DNA of 17,985 bases from Gammaproteobacteria bacterium (GCA_015661095.1 JACVQI010000069.1:1-17985); one strand, 5' to 3'; positions 1 through 6,802 are shown, counted from the first letter of the stretch. Notes: generated by a model from the letters alone, not told the origin. Numbers and translations: made by a program.

Positions 1-23
1 TCAGCGAGTAACTGCTTCAATAC

Positions 24-119
24 TTTTATCCCCGATAGCTCTTGCGGTCCTTGCGGCGATGCGCGATTTCACGCGGATAGATGTCCGCATGTGTCACGCG
101 TGCGCCAATGGCAACCCGG
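24..119 (-). repeat. Left 96-bp direct repeat: orphan copy of the SDR gene 3' end
   Basis: These 96 bp match 798-893 at 95 of 96 positions (constant offset 774). The only difference is C at 95 versus T at 869. Read on the minus strand, the copy encodes the last 30 residues of the Tat-SDR (from RVAIGARV to KSYRG) plus its TAA stop at 26-28. The mismatch is silent (Val GTG versus GTA). Homology stops abruptly at 119/120, and the same frame meets a TAG just upstream, so this is a gene-end fragment and not a second gene. It lies just downstream of brnA and marks the left edge of the toxin-antitoxin cassette. Confidence 0.95.
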
Positions 120-139
120 ATTACCGTCTAACACTGCCG

Positions 140-418
140 TCACCGGCGAGCTGCTTTTACGCGGCCGGAGGTAGGCTTGGTTAGAGGTTTTGTGTGCTGA
201 GAAGCATAAAGATCAACAAGCCGACGAATCATCGCCTGATAGGACGTGTGATACTTCCTCGCCTCTGTTTTAAAGAAGTCTACGCTGGATTTGCTCAGCG
301 CCATTGTGACTTTGACATTGTCCTCTTTAAAGACAAGCTCATCCGGTTTTGGTAGAAAGTCATCAACGACTCGGAGTTTGCCCATTGGCTCATCTGTGTA
401 TTTAATTTTGCTCTTCAT
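140..418 (-). CDS. brnA: BrnA-type antitoxin (ribbon-helix-helix DNA-binding protein)
   Basis: The product is a 92-residue antitoxin that would bind and neutralise BrnT and repress the module's promoter. The N-terminal half is charged and presumably contacts the toxin. The C-terminal half has a ribbon-helix-helix pattern: VKVTMALSKSSVDFFKTEAR (about residues 36-55), then a helix containing YQAMIRRLVDLYA, then a basic tail. I chose ATG at 418 over a longer frame opening at 454, because 418 gives the usual antitoxin length and leaves the short 17-bp overlap with brnT (402-418) expected of a translationally coupled pair. Assignment rests mainly on the adjacent, recognisable BrnT. Confidence 0.85.
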   Translation of the reverse strand: MKSKIKYTDEPMGKLRVVDDFLPKPDELVFKEDNVKVTMALSKSSVDFFKTEARKYHTSYQAMIRRLVDLYASQHTKPLTKPTSGRVKAARR

Positions 419-680
419 AGATCTTCTTGCCTCTGCGCCAGTAGCCGGCGCCAATTATGCGGATAACGCCCTCGCGGTATGTGAAGCGAACCGTTAAGGC
501 CCCATGACCCACCCAGCCAATACAGTAATAGCGAGTTTCGCTATGGCTGTGACTCAGGTCTTCTGCTATGACACGCTTCGAATCTGCAAATGCTAGCTGG
601 GCGATCTCAAAGGATACACCGTGCTTCCTCAGGTTTTCGAGGTTCTTTCTTTCATCCCAGTCAAAGCGTCCTTTCGCCAT
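402..680 (-). CDS. brnT: BrnT-type toxin (DUF497 ribonuclease)
   Basis: The product is a 92-residue toxin of the BrnT/DUF497 family, RelE-fold ribonucleases that stop translation when free of antitoxin. Family hallmarks are visible: FDWDERKNLENLRKHGVSFE near the N-terminus (residues 6-25), a central strand region with the Thr-Val-Arg-Phe-Thr run, and the C-terminal RIIGAGYWRRGKKIYEE. In most relatives that last part reads RIISAR..., so here Ser-Ala-Arg has become Gly-Ala-Gly. ATG at 680 is preferred over an in-frame TTG at 698 because the family starts just before FxWD. The toxin gene precedes the antitoxin gene, the normal brnTA order. No strong Shine-Dalgarno sequence is seen. Confidence 0.9.
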   Translation of the reverse strand: MAKGRFDWDERKNLENLRKHGVSFEIAQLAFADSKRVIAEDLSHSHSETRYYCIGWVGHGALTVRFTYREGVIRIIGAGYWRRGKKIYEEQN

Positions 681-700
681 GTGGGAATAGTAGCACAAAC

Positions 701-750
701 TGGCACATATGCCATATTCTTTGCCATATCATTATATGGGTTTATATCCA
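701..750 (-). promoter_or_regulatory. brnTA promoter with overlapping operator-like repeats
   Basis: On the minus strand a perfect TATAAT (+ strand ATTATA, 731-736) lies about 50 bp before the brnT start; no clear -35 is seen. It falls inside a perfect inverted repeat, CCATAT-CATT-ATATGG (724-739). The 8-mer TGCCATAT occurs at 710-717 and again at 722-729, 12 bp apart. TGGCA-CATA-TGCCA (701-714) forms a second inverted repeat. Phased repeats over the -10 are what autorepression by a ribbon-helix-helix antitoxin needs. That BrnA binds here is an inference. Confidence 0.6.
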
Positions 751-797
751 GGAGGTAAGAAGTTCTCATTACAAGTCTGACGCCGGTTATGACTGAG

Positions 798-893
798 TTT
801 TATCCCCGATAGCTCTTGCGGTCCTTGCGGCGATGCGCGATTTCACGCGGATAGATGTCCGCATGTGTTACGCGTGCGCCAATGGCAACCCGG
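798..893 (-). repeat. Right 96-bp direct repeat: genuine 3' end of the SDR gene
   Basis: This is the functional partner of 24-119. It contains the stop codon (800-802) and last 30 codons of the Tat-SDR plus 2 bp beyond the stop. Homology ends at the 893/894 junction inside the gene and at 797/798 just past its stop. Confidence 0.95.
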
Positions 894-1879
894 TTCGCCG
901 GCGCCTCTTCATCCGGCACCGAGGCGATGATGGCATCGAAACGTTCCTGCATGCCGTCCTTGAATTCGGGGTGAGTGAGGATAAACAGATCATTATTGCG
1001 GACGCCGTTCAACACGCGTTCGCCGGCCTCCAGCGGGTCCATGCCGGCGGATGGCGGCCGTGGACGGCCGTCAGGGAGCGGTGGACGCGGGGCATTTGGA
1101 TCATTCTGGGTGTTCACAGGGCCCGGGCAATAGGCCGAAGTGCCCACGGTGGTACGCTCGAGCTCAATGCGCAATGCTTCCATCAGCCCGACTGCGGCGA
1201 TCTTGGTGGCGGTATAGACACCGGCGGAGGCGCCCGGCAGCAGTCCGCTCATGGAGGTGGTGGTGACGATTTGCGAGCCCTCGCCGTGTTCGAGCATATG
1301 CGGCAGACAGGCAACTACGCCGTTGTAGATGCCGGTCAAGTTCACCGCCACGGCATTGTCCCATTCCGCAAATGCTGCCTCGCTGGCCTTACGCAGGGTC
1401 TTCACTCCGGCGTTGTTCACCAGCAGATGCAGATTCCCGAATTTGGTGTTGATCTCGTCGAGCAGTCGTTTCCAGCCATCGCGATCAGTGACGTCATGGC
1501 GGATGGGCAGTACCCCGACATTCTCCGGTTTGAATAACGGCAAGGCCCGCTGCAGTCGCTCCGGGTTTCGATAACCGATCACCACTTTCATGCCGGCATT
1601 GGAGCAGGCGCGGGCAATACCCAGACCGATACCGTCAGACGCAGCAGTGATATAAGCCGTCTTACCGGCCAGTTCGGTGAGTTGCGGTGGCTGGGAATTG
1701 GTCAGTGGCGGCAGCGGCGCTGGAAAGCCCTGGGCGGTTACCCGTCCACTCATACCAAGGCCACTGGCCAGCATGCCGGCAGCCCCGGCGCTGAACGCTA
1801 TGCCTTGCAGAAAACGCCGTCTATCCAGACTGTTTTTTTCGTTATTGCTCGATGATGTGGTGGATTTTTTCCTGGTCAT
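800..1879 (-). CDS. Tat-exported short-chain dehydrogenase/reductase
   Basis: The product has 359 residues. It is a classical SDR behind a twin-arginine signal: DRRRFLQGIAFSAGAAG (about residues 20-36) then a cleavable Ala-rich stretch ending near VTAQG. The SDR core has a variant glycine-rich loop (TAASDGIGLGIA), LLVNNAGV, a catalytic Ser in TTTSMSG, YTATK (the YxxxK pair) and a PGPVNT loop. The substrate is unknown. ATG at 1879 is chosen because it sits just before the Tat motif and follows a GAGG at good spacing; the frame stays open to 2083 but that extension has no support. It is divergent from the DUF6152 gene at 2098. A Tat signal suggests folding with NAD(P) inside the cell and action in the periplasm. 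The last 32 codons overlap the right direct repeat. Confidence 0.9.
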   Translation of the reverse strand: MTRKKSTTSSSNNEKNSLDRRRFLQGIAFSAGAAGMLASGLGMSGRVTAQGFPAPLPPLTNSQPPQLTELAGKTAYITAASDGIGLGIARACSNAGMKVVIGYRNPERLQRALPLFKPENVGVLPIRHDVTDRDGWKRLLDEINTKFGNLHLLVNNAGVKTLRKASEAAFAEWDNAVAVNLTGIYNGVVACLPHMLEHGEGSQIVTTTSMSGLLPGASAGVYTATKIAAVGLMEALRIELERTTVGTSAYCPGPVNTQNDPNAPRPPLPDGRPRPPSAGMDPLEAGERVLNGVRNNDLFILTHPEFKDGMQERFDAIIASVPDEEAPANRVAIGARVTHADIYPREIAHRRKDRKSYRG

Positions 1880-2097
1880 GGGATGCCCTCGTTGTTTTGT
1901 ATAATTGCCGGATCTGCTGCCCGGGTTTGATTTTACTCCAGTCAGAGTGGGAATTGGCAAGGCTGGATAAATTTCAAAATATTTACTGAATTGGAACAGG
2001 GGCATATGGCCGGGAACGGACACTCCAGCCCTGAAAATGCGGAAATCCTGATGATTTTTTCGCGTATACTTTTTATCATGCAATGATGTAGGTAAAA
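1880..2097. promoter_or_regulatory. Divergent promoter region between the SDR and DUF6152 genes
   Basis: This 218-bp spacer must serve both directions. For the plus strand, TATACT at 2065-2070 lies 27 bp before the ATG at 2098 and is the best -10 candidate, without a good -35. For the minus strand, TATACA (+ strand TGTATA, 1899-1904) lies about 20 bp before the SDR start. No strong palindrome was seen. Confidence 0.4.
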
Positions 2098-2505
2098 ATG
2101 GGGGTATTAGTGTCGCGATTGCATTGCCGGTTGGCGCTGTTCGTGATCATGGCTGTTCTGGCACGGGGACTGCCGGCGCATCATTCCGTTGCCGGCCAGT
2201 TTGATATGTCGAAGGAGGTTGAGTGGACCGGGGTGATTTCGAAAGTTGACTGGATTAATCCGCATACCTATATCTATCTCGACGTGACCGATGCGAATGG
2301 CAGCACCGTCACCTGGCAACTGGCGACGGCGCCGACGGCGATGTTACGCAAGGCCGGACTGACTAAGGCGATGATCATCGGTGATGGCGCGAAGGTGATG
2401 ATAACCGGATTGCTCACCCGCGACGGCACCAAACATCTCGGCTGGGTCAATAAAATCACCTACCCGGATGGTCACTTCTATCAGCTAGCGCGGTCGCCGC
2501 GTTGA
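2098..2505 (+). CDS. DUF6152 family secreted protein (copy 1)
   Basis: The product has 135 residues. An N-terminal hydrophobic segment (about residues 11-26) is followed by AHHSVAGQFD, the HHS motif typical of DUF6152 proteins just after signal cleavage. Next come EWTGVISKVDWINPHTYIYLDV (the W-x-NPH motif at 52-56) and a small beta-rich domain ending in ...DGHFYQL. The family resembles a small OB/beta-barrel-type periplasmic domain and has no proven function; the conserved histidines would suit metal binding (inference). A short AGGT precedes the ATG. The gene at 2510 follows after 4 bp, so the two are almost certainly one transcript. A paralogue lies at 3362-3739. Confidence 0.8.
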   Translation: MGVLVSRLHCRLALFVIMAVLARGLPAHHSVAGQFDMSKEVEWTGVISKVDWINPHTYIYLDVTDANGSTVTWQLATAPTAMLRKAGLTKAMIIGDGAKVMITGLLTRDGTKHLGWVNKITYPDGHFYQLARSPR

Positions 2506-2509
2506 GATC

Positions 2510-3325
2510 ATGTTAAAGATGATAAAGACAGATTTGATGCAAAGTTTTGTAAAGATGCTATCGATAGCCGTCTTAGTCTGCAACGGGATACCGGTGCAAC
2601 TCGCCGCGGCACCGGATCTGAGCGGTACCTGGGACAACGGCTCCGGAATCGATTTCATCAATCCCACGTGGGCCGGGGAGTCCATCTGCCTGATGGGTTG
2701 TGACTCTCCGCCGGCAGCACCGGCCGCTAATGTCCCGGCAACCAGCCCGCCTGCTCCCATGGCCAAACCGGACCGGCCAGTGTACCGGCCTGAATTCCAG
2801 GACAAGGTAAGGGATCTGGAAGTTCGCCAGGTCCATGAAGACCCCGTGATCCGGTGTATGCCACCCGGTGTTCCCCGTATCGGCCCGCCGGACAAAATTA
2901 TCCAGACCGCAACCGAAATCATTTTTCTCTATGACGATGTCTCCGGCAATTTCTTCCGGGTAATTCCCCTGGATGGCCGCTCACACCGTAATGATGTGGA
3001 AGCATCGTTTCTCGGTGACGCCATTGGCTGGTGGGATGGCGATACACTGGTGGTCGAGACCGTGAATTTTAATGAGGACACCTGGTTGACGGATGACGGT
3101 GCTTTCCACACCGGTGATCTGAAGGTCGTTGAACGCCTGGCTCTCGATGGTGTTAAGTTACTATGGCGGGCTACGGCATATGACCCGGTCGTACTCGCTG
3201 AACCCTGGGAACTGCGGCCACGCACCGCGGTCCGGGCGGAGAGTGAGATACTGGAAGCGCCGTTATGTCTGGAACGGGACCTGGAGCATGTCGTGGACGA
3301 GACTCACCATGATAATCCGCGCTGA
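2510..3325 (+). CDS. Secreted PDLSGTW-family protein of unknown function (copy 1)
   Basis: The product has 271 residues. A signal peptide covers about residues 11-34, ending LAAA, and the mature protein starts APDLSGTW. I know of no assigned function for this family. Three motifs are shared with the protein at 3958-4722: PDLSGTW (35-41), CMPPGVP (116-122) and GWWDGDTLVVET (173-184). Between the first two is a low-complexity Pro/Ala linker (about 66-90), preceded by a C-x3-C pair (60-64) missing from the paralogue. The start is uncertain: ATG codons at 2510, 2519 and 2537 are all possible and none has a strong ribosome site. It lies 4 bp after a DUF6152 gene, a pairing that suggests joint function in the periplasm. 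Confidence 0.7.
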   Translation: MLKMIKTDLMQSFVKMLSIAVLVCNGIPVQLAAAPDLSGTWDNGSGIDFINPTWAGESICLMGCDSPPAAPAANVPATSPPAPMAKPDRPVYRPEFQDKVRDLEVRQVHEDPVIRCMPPGVPRIGPPDKIIQTATEIIFLYDDVSGNFFRVIPLDGRSHRNDVEASFLGDAIGWWDGDTLVVETVNFNEDTWLTDDGAFHTGDLKVVERLALDGVKLLWRATAYDPVVLAEPWELRPRTAVRAESEILEAPLCLERDLEHVVDETHHDNPR

Positions 3326-3361
3326 TGATTCCCGGCTATTATCCCGGATTCGTGGCGGTGC

Positions 3362-3739
3362 TCAGAATTGCCTGCCATCCGACAGGGTGAAGGATTGAAT
3401 ATAGCCGCCGTCTTCTCCGGTCTTCGTCGGCGCGTAATTAATCGTAATCTTGTCGCCTTCCTTGACCATGTCCGGCCGCCAGCCACGGCGATAAACATTG
3501 TTACGGCTATGGCCTTCGTAGGTGATGTCCTTGGCAGTGCCTTTGTCATCGGTGATGGTCAGGATCAGCTTGACATGAGGATTCGCGACATTAATTAATT
3601 TGACTATCCCGGTGATGGGCACGGACTGAGAAAAGTCAAATAGGGCCGCGGAATGGTGGGCGAGAGCCATAGAGGACACGCCGAAAAACAGGAGGAAGGC
3701 CTTCATCGAGAGTGTACCGTAACCATTGATGATACGCAT
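3362..3739 (-). CDS. DUF6152 family secreted protein (copy 2)
   Basis: The product has 125 residues. A signal peptide (about 12-27, ending MALA) is followed by HHSAALFDF, then ITGIVKLINVANPHVKLIL with the conserved NPH (53-55). It shares this layout with the protein at 2098 but is otherwise well diverged, so the duplication is old or the genes were acquired separately. ATG at 3739 is well supported: AGGAGA sits 9 nt upstream on the minus strand. It converges on the gene at 2510-3325 across 36 bp and diverges from the paralogue at 3958. Function unknown, presumed periplasmic. Confidence 0.8.
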   Translation of the reverse strand: MRIINGYGTLSMKAFLLFFGVSSMALAHHSAALFDFSQSVPITGIVKLINVANPHVKLILTITDDKGTAKDITYEGHSRNNVYRRGWRPDMVKEGDKITINYAPTKTGEDGGYIQSFTLSDGRQF

Positions 3740-3957
3740 GATAGTAATTCTCCTGCTATTCGAATTAGTTTATGCCCTGGTGGCAGAAATGGGGTCCGCT
3801 CACATTCACATCCCGGATACATTCAATTCAGTTGGAGTGTTCCGTAAGCCGTTGGTTCTTTAAGCAGCCGCCAATGCTCTACGCAAATTCCGTGCTGTGA
3901 TAGAGTACACTAATGGTATAAATCCGTGAAGTCCATAATCGTAATCAGGAGCGGACA
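3740..3957. promoter_or_regulatory. Divergent region between DUF6152 copy 2 and PDLNGVW protein
   Basis: This 218-bp spacer is shared by two outward-facing genes. It contains the strong minus-strand ribosome site AGGAGA (about 3748-3753) and a plus-strand site AGGAG just before 3958. TATAAA near 3916-3921 is a possible plus-strand -10. No convincing -35 or long palindrome was found. Confidence 0.35.
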
Positions 3958-4722
3958 ATGAGAACAATAACGCACGTTGTAAAAATAATGTTCCTGACCA
4001 CTACGGGTTTGATCTGTGCCGCCGGCGTAATCGCTCAGGAATCGAGCGGCAAACCCGATTTGAATGGCGTCTGGCTGGCCTTCGCCAGCGAGCCCCGCTT
4101 TGTCCGGGACGCGCCCTCACCGTTGTCGGAGAACGGTGAAAAACTGGTAAATGCCTTCTCTGCGAAGTATGGCGACAAGTACGTCGAACCAGGTGGCTAT
4201 TGTGTGCCGCCCGGCATGCCGTCGACCATGACCGCACTGGTTGGTTATCCTGTCGAAATAATTCAAAGCAAGGACCGTGTCACCATGCTGGCCGAAATGG
4301 AAATGCAGGTGCGCCGCATTTACCTGGACGGCAGGAAGGTGCCGGAAGATTACCCGGCTACACGGATTGGCTATTCCATCGGCTCCTGGAATGGTGATGT
4401 CCTGGTGATTGATACGGCCCTGCTGAATGAGTCGTTGTTACGACAGGCGCCGCGTAGTGAGAATACGCGTATCCAGGAACGGATATATTTAATCAAACGC
4501 ACCAAAGTGACTGCTCGACCGGTACCTTTTATTACCTTGCAGCCCATCAGTGATGACGTGCTGGTGGAAGAGATTACGACCACCGATGCGACTCTTTACA
4601 AGGAACCGCAGAAAATCACGGTCTATTATCAAAAGATCAAGGATGATGCGACGCTCGAATATGATTGCGCAGTGGATCTTTGGAATCAGGCCCTGGAAGC
4701 GGCCGCGGGTGGCGGTGAATAA
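3958..4722 (+). CDS. Secreted PDLNGVW-family protein of unknown function (copy 2)
   Basis: The product has 254 residues. The signal peptide is about residues 8-26 (ending VIAQ). The mature part holds PDLNGVW (33-39), CVPPGMP (82-88), a RRIYLDGR strand (119-126) and GSWNGDVLVIDT (142-153). These match the motifs of the protein at 2510 in order and rough spacing, so the two are paralogues. The first lacks nothing here but its Pro/Ala linker and CxxxC pair. The C-terminal third (TVYYQKIKDDATLEYDCAVD) is beta-rich. An AGGAG 7 nt before the ATG supports the start. DoxX follows after 63 bp and may be co-transcribed. A lipocalin-like or ligand-binding fold is a guess; no catalytic residues can be assigned. 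Confidence 0.75.
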   Translation: MRTITHVVKIMFLTTTGLICAAGVIAQESSGKPDLNGVWLAFASEPRFVRDAPSPLSENGEKLVNAFSAKYGDKYVEPGGYCVPPGMPSTMTALVGYPVEIIQSKDRVTMLAEMEMQVRRIYLDGRKVPEDYPATRIGYSIGSWNGDVLVIDTALLNESLLRQAPRSENTRIQERIYLIKRTKVTARPVPFITLQPISDDVLVEEITTTDATLYKEPQKITVYYQKIKDDATLEYDCAVDLWNQALEAAAGGGE

Positions 4723-4785
4723 TACCGGGCGCGTTACCTGGCAAATCGTGAACTTCGTTCATCATAAACCCAAGAGCATAAATTA

Positions 4786-5181
4786 ATGGTTCAAGAACCG
4801 TGGTTATCATGGCTCTTGCTCGCAGGCCGCATTGCCATAGCCGTCGTATTTCTGGTCAGCGGTGTGCATAAAGGGATTTGGTTTTCCAAGGCAGTCCGGG
4901 AATATCAGGATGCCAAAGTGCCGTTTCTGTATTTCTTCCTGATAGCAACAATAGCCCTGCACCTGGTGGCACCGGTGTTCATCATCACTGGTTATTTCGT
5001 GCGCGAATCAGCAATTACACTGGCCGTGTTTACGGTAGTCGCAACCATCAAGGTCCACCATTTCTGGGATATGACCGGTGACGATGTGCTCCTGCATAGC
5101 CGGATCGCGCTGACCAACCTGGCGGTGCTGGGTGGTCTGCTACTGCTCGTTGCCGTCGGTCCCGGCAAACTGGTTTTGTAA
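4786..5181 (+). CDS. DoxX-like integral membrane protein
   Basis: The product has 131 residues with four predicted membrane helices: about 9-27, 45-68, 73-86 and 107-127. GRIAIAVVFLVSGVHKG in the first helix matches the opening of DoxX/SURF4-type proteins, which in some bacteria are linked to respiratory chains or thiol/redox homeostasis. The second and third helices are joined by a short loop, and KVHHFWDM follows the third. AAGAG lies about 10 nt before the ATG. It is 63 bp downstream of the secreted PDLNGVW protein on the same strand, so it may be the membrane partner of that cluster (inference). It ends 8 bp before the end of convergent srkA. Confidence 0.75.
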   Translation: MVQEPWLSWLLLAGRIAIAVVFLVSGVHKGIWFSKAVREYQDAKVPFLYFFLIATIALHLVAPVFIITGYFVRESAITLAVFTVVATIKVHHFWDMTGDDVLLHSRIALTNLAVLGGLLLLVAVGPGKLVL

Positions 5182-5200
5182 GTGAAGGTTTACCTTCGCT
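5181..5200. terminator. Small symmetric hairpin between convergent doxX and srkA
   Basis: GAAGG-TTTA-CCTTC, extended by an outer AG/CT pair, lies directly between two converging stop codons. There is no T-run on either strand, so intrinsic termination is doubtful. Its position suits a short bidirectional block. Confidence 0.3.
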
Positions 5201-6191
5201 GCCACTCTAATGGCGGCTCCGACAGTAAAGCCAACTGCTCTTTCAAGTGCAGGATGTGGGTCTGCCAGTAGGTCTGCGTGTTAAACCAGGGGAAGGCCTG
5301 CAGAAAAGCGGGATCGTTCCAGCGGCGCGCCAGCCAGCCGGCATAATGCAGCATCCGCATGGTGCGGAGCGGTTCAATAAGATGCAGTTCGCGTGCATCA
5401 AAATCTCTGAACTCACAGTAGCCTTCCAGCAGATCATGCAATCTGGCCTGCATGTAGTCGCGCTCGCCGGACAGGAACATCCACAGGTCCTGAACGGCGG
5501 GACCCATGCGGGCATCATCAAAATCCACAAGAAATGGGGCATCGTCATACCAGAGGATATTACCGATATGGCAATCCCCGTGCAGGCGGATAAACGCGCA
5601 GTCTTTCACGCGCGCGAAGCAAGCCTCGATAGCCGTGAATAAATGTTGGGTCAGCGCTGTATAGGATGGCAACAGATCAGCGGGAATAAAGTGATTGGCC
5701 AGGAGAAATTCCACAGGTTCCCGTGCCAGTGACTGGATATCGATGACCGGGCGATGGACGAAGGCTTTCACCGCGCCAACATTATGTATTCGCGCCAGGC
5801 AGCGCCCTAATTGCAGCAGATGGTCCGGGTCATCCAGTTCCGGCGCACGGCCGCCTACCCGGGGATAAAGGGCGATGCGGTAGGGACCGGTCTGAAACAG
5901 TGTCTGACCATGCGCATCACGCAACGGGGTTATTGCCGGAATCTCGAGTTCAAACAATTCGGCCGTGTACGCATGTTCTTCGCGGATACTTTCGTCCGTC
6001 CAGCGCTGCGGCCGGTAAAATTTGGCAATGATCGGTTTGCTGTCCCAGATGCCTATTTGATACACCCGGTTTTCATAACTGTTGAGGGCCGTGACGTGAC
6101 CATCACAGGCATACCCCAGGGATTCGACGCTATTCAGGATTTCATCGGGGGAAAGTTGTTGAAAGGGAAGCGCTTTATCAGGCTGGGACAT
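5190..6191 (-). CDS. srkA: Stress response kinase SrkA (YihE/RdoA family)
   Basis: The product is a 333-residue Ser/Thr protein kinase of the aminoglycoside-phosphotransferase-like fold. In E. coli it acts in envelope and oxidative stress and counters MazF-linked death. Length matches the family. Visible motifs: NSYENRVYQIG (37-47, nucleotide-binding strand), the lysine in IIAKFYRPQRW (57), IRLHGDCHIGNIL (201-213, catalytic Asp in HGDxHxGN) and FLVDFDDARMGP (metal-binding Asp at DFDD, 223-226). ATG at 6191 gives the family's usual N-terminus, but no good ribosome site is seen. In E. coli srkA is followed by dsbA; here the next minus-strand sequence is not dsbA but the converging doxX-like gene. 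Confidence 0.93.
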   Translation of the reverse strand: MSQPDKALPFQQLSPDEILNSVESLGYACDGHVTALNSYENRVYQIGIWDSKPIIAKFYRPQRWTDESIREEHAYTAELFELEIPAITPLRDAHGQTLFQTGPYRIALYPRVGGRAPELDDPDHLLQLGRCLARIHNVGAVKAFVHRPVIDIQSLAREPVEFLLANHFIPADLLPSYTALTQHLFTAIEACFARVKDCAFIRLHGDCHIGNILWYDDAPFLVDFDDARMGPAVQDLWMFLSGERDYMQARLHDLLEGYCEFRDFDARELHLIEPLRTMRMLHYAGWLARRWNDPAFLQAFPWFNTQTYWQTHILHLKEQLALLSEPPLEWQRR

Positions 6192-6261
6192 GCTGCGGAT
6201 TGTAACAGGAGCGTGTATGGCGACGGTAATTGAAGACTTTTGGCAGGTAATCAGAGAGATA

Positions 6262-6284
6262 AAAAAGGGCGCACATCCATGTGC
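6262..6284 (-). terminator. Possible rho-independent terminator, minus strand
   Basis: Inverted repeat GCACA-TCCA-TGTGC (6271-6284) is followed on the minus strand by CGCCC and then six T (plus-strand A-run 6261-6266). The short gap before the T-run weakens it. It would end the minus-strand transcript of the small secreted gene at 6440-6802, before srkA. Confidence 0.4.
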
Positions 6285-6395
6285 AGGGGGATGGTGAAAA
6301 TTTAGTTGCTGTAATTCTAAAGCTTTCCCGGGGTCAATCAGCTACGATGCCGCCGAGTTCGCAATTCTCGTAATCTGTAATTCCGATTAAATCGT

Positions 6396-6418
6396 TATCG
6401 AGAGCCACGAGCTCGATA
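6396..6418 (-). other. Hairpin downstream of the small secreted gene
   Basis: TATCGAG (6396-6402) and CTCGATA (6412-6418) form a perfect 7-bp inverted repeat with a 9-nt loop, about 22 nt after the stop of the gene at 6440-6802. No T-run follows. It could protect the mRNA 3' end or assist termination together with 6262-6284. Confidence 0.35.
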
Positions 6419-6439
6419 TCCCATAAGATTAATGATGTA

Positions 6440-6802
6440 TCAATCCACTACTTTGGTGAAAACCGCATTACTGGTAATTGTGACCGGACCTAAGGCTGAT
6501 AACCGGGCAATACCTCCTTTCATATTGAGGTTGATGGCCTCAATATTGAGAACTTTGCTGTCAATCAGCTGTTTATCCCAGAAAGAAACCAGAGCTTTAC
6601 GGGCAACCAGTAAATCTGTTTCCAGCGAAATAGCTGAAGTCCGCCTGGAATAGACAACCGGATAATCGCTAATTTTATTAGCATGTAAGTTTGCAACTGG
6701 ACACTTTATGGTGTCCTGCCCAATGGTTTCGCTTTTGGCTGCCAGCGGGAGATTTAATACCAATAAGATGGTAACTATTGTGTACAAGTTGGTTAATTTC
6801 AT
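6440..6802 (-). CDS. Small secreted protein of unknown function
   Basis: The product has 120 residues. A clear signal peptide (MKLTNLYTIVTILLVLNLPL, then AAKSET) precedes a mature chain of about 98 residues with two Cys at most and no motif I recognise. Its second half looks like alternating strands (VLNIEAINLNMKGGIARLSALGPVTI shown here in part by its Asn/Val pattern). ATG at 6802 is chosen over 6808 and 6832 because AAGAG stands 8 nt upstream of it. It diverges from the LysR gene at 6966 across an AT-rich spacer, the usual layout of a LysR target, so control by that regulator is likely (inference). Confidence 0.6.
   Translation of the reverse strand: MKLTNLYTIVTILLVLNLPLAAKSETIGQDTIKCPVANLHANKISDYPVVYSRRTSAISLETDLLVARKALVSFWDKQLIDSKVLNIEAINLNMKGGIARLSALGPVTITSNAVFTKVVD

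Larger units (their letters stand above)
24..893. mobile_element. Candidate BrnTA cassette bounded by 96-bp direct repeats
   Basis: The unit consists of left repeat 24-119, a 678-bp interior (120-797) holding brnT, brnA and their promoter, and right repeat 798-893. Recombination between the repeats would remove 774 bp and rejoin the SDR 3' end to the sequence at 1-23. This resembles an element that enters a gene end and restores it by carrying its own copy of that end, or a duplication made during recombination with another strain's allele. No integrase, transposase or terminal inverted repeat is visible, so the mechanism is unknown and the mobile label is an inference. Confidence 0.45.

Noticed and set aside
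833..1537. Long plus-strand frame opposite the SDR gene
   Set aside because: Antisense shadow of a well-supported SDR coding frame; its product is rich in Gly, His and Arg with no family match.
1880..2083. Extended N-terminus of the SDR protein up to 2083
   Set aside because: The added 68 residues precede a Tat signal, which must be near the N-terminus, and the start at 1879 has a GAGG site.
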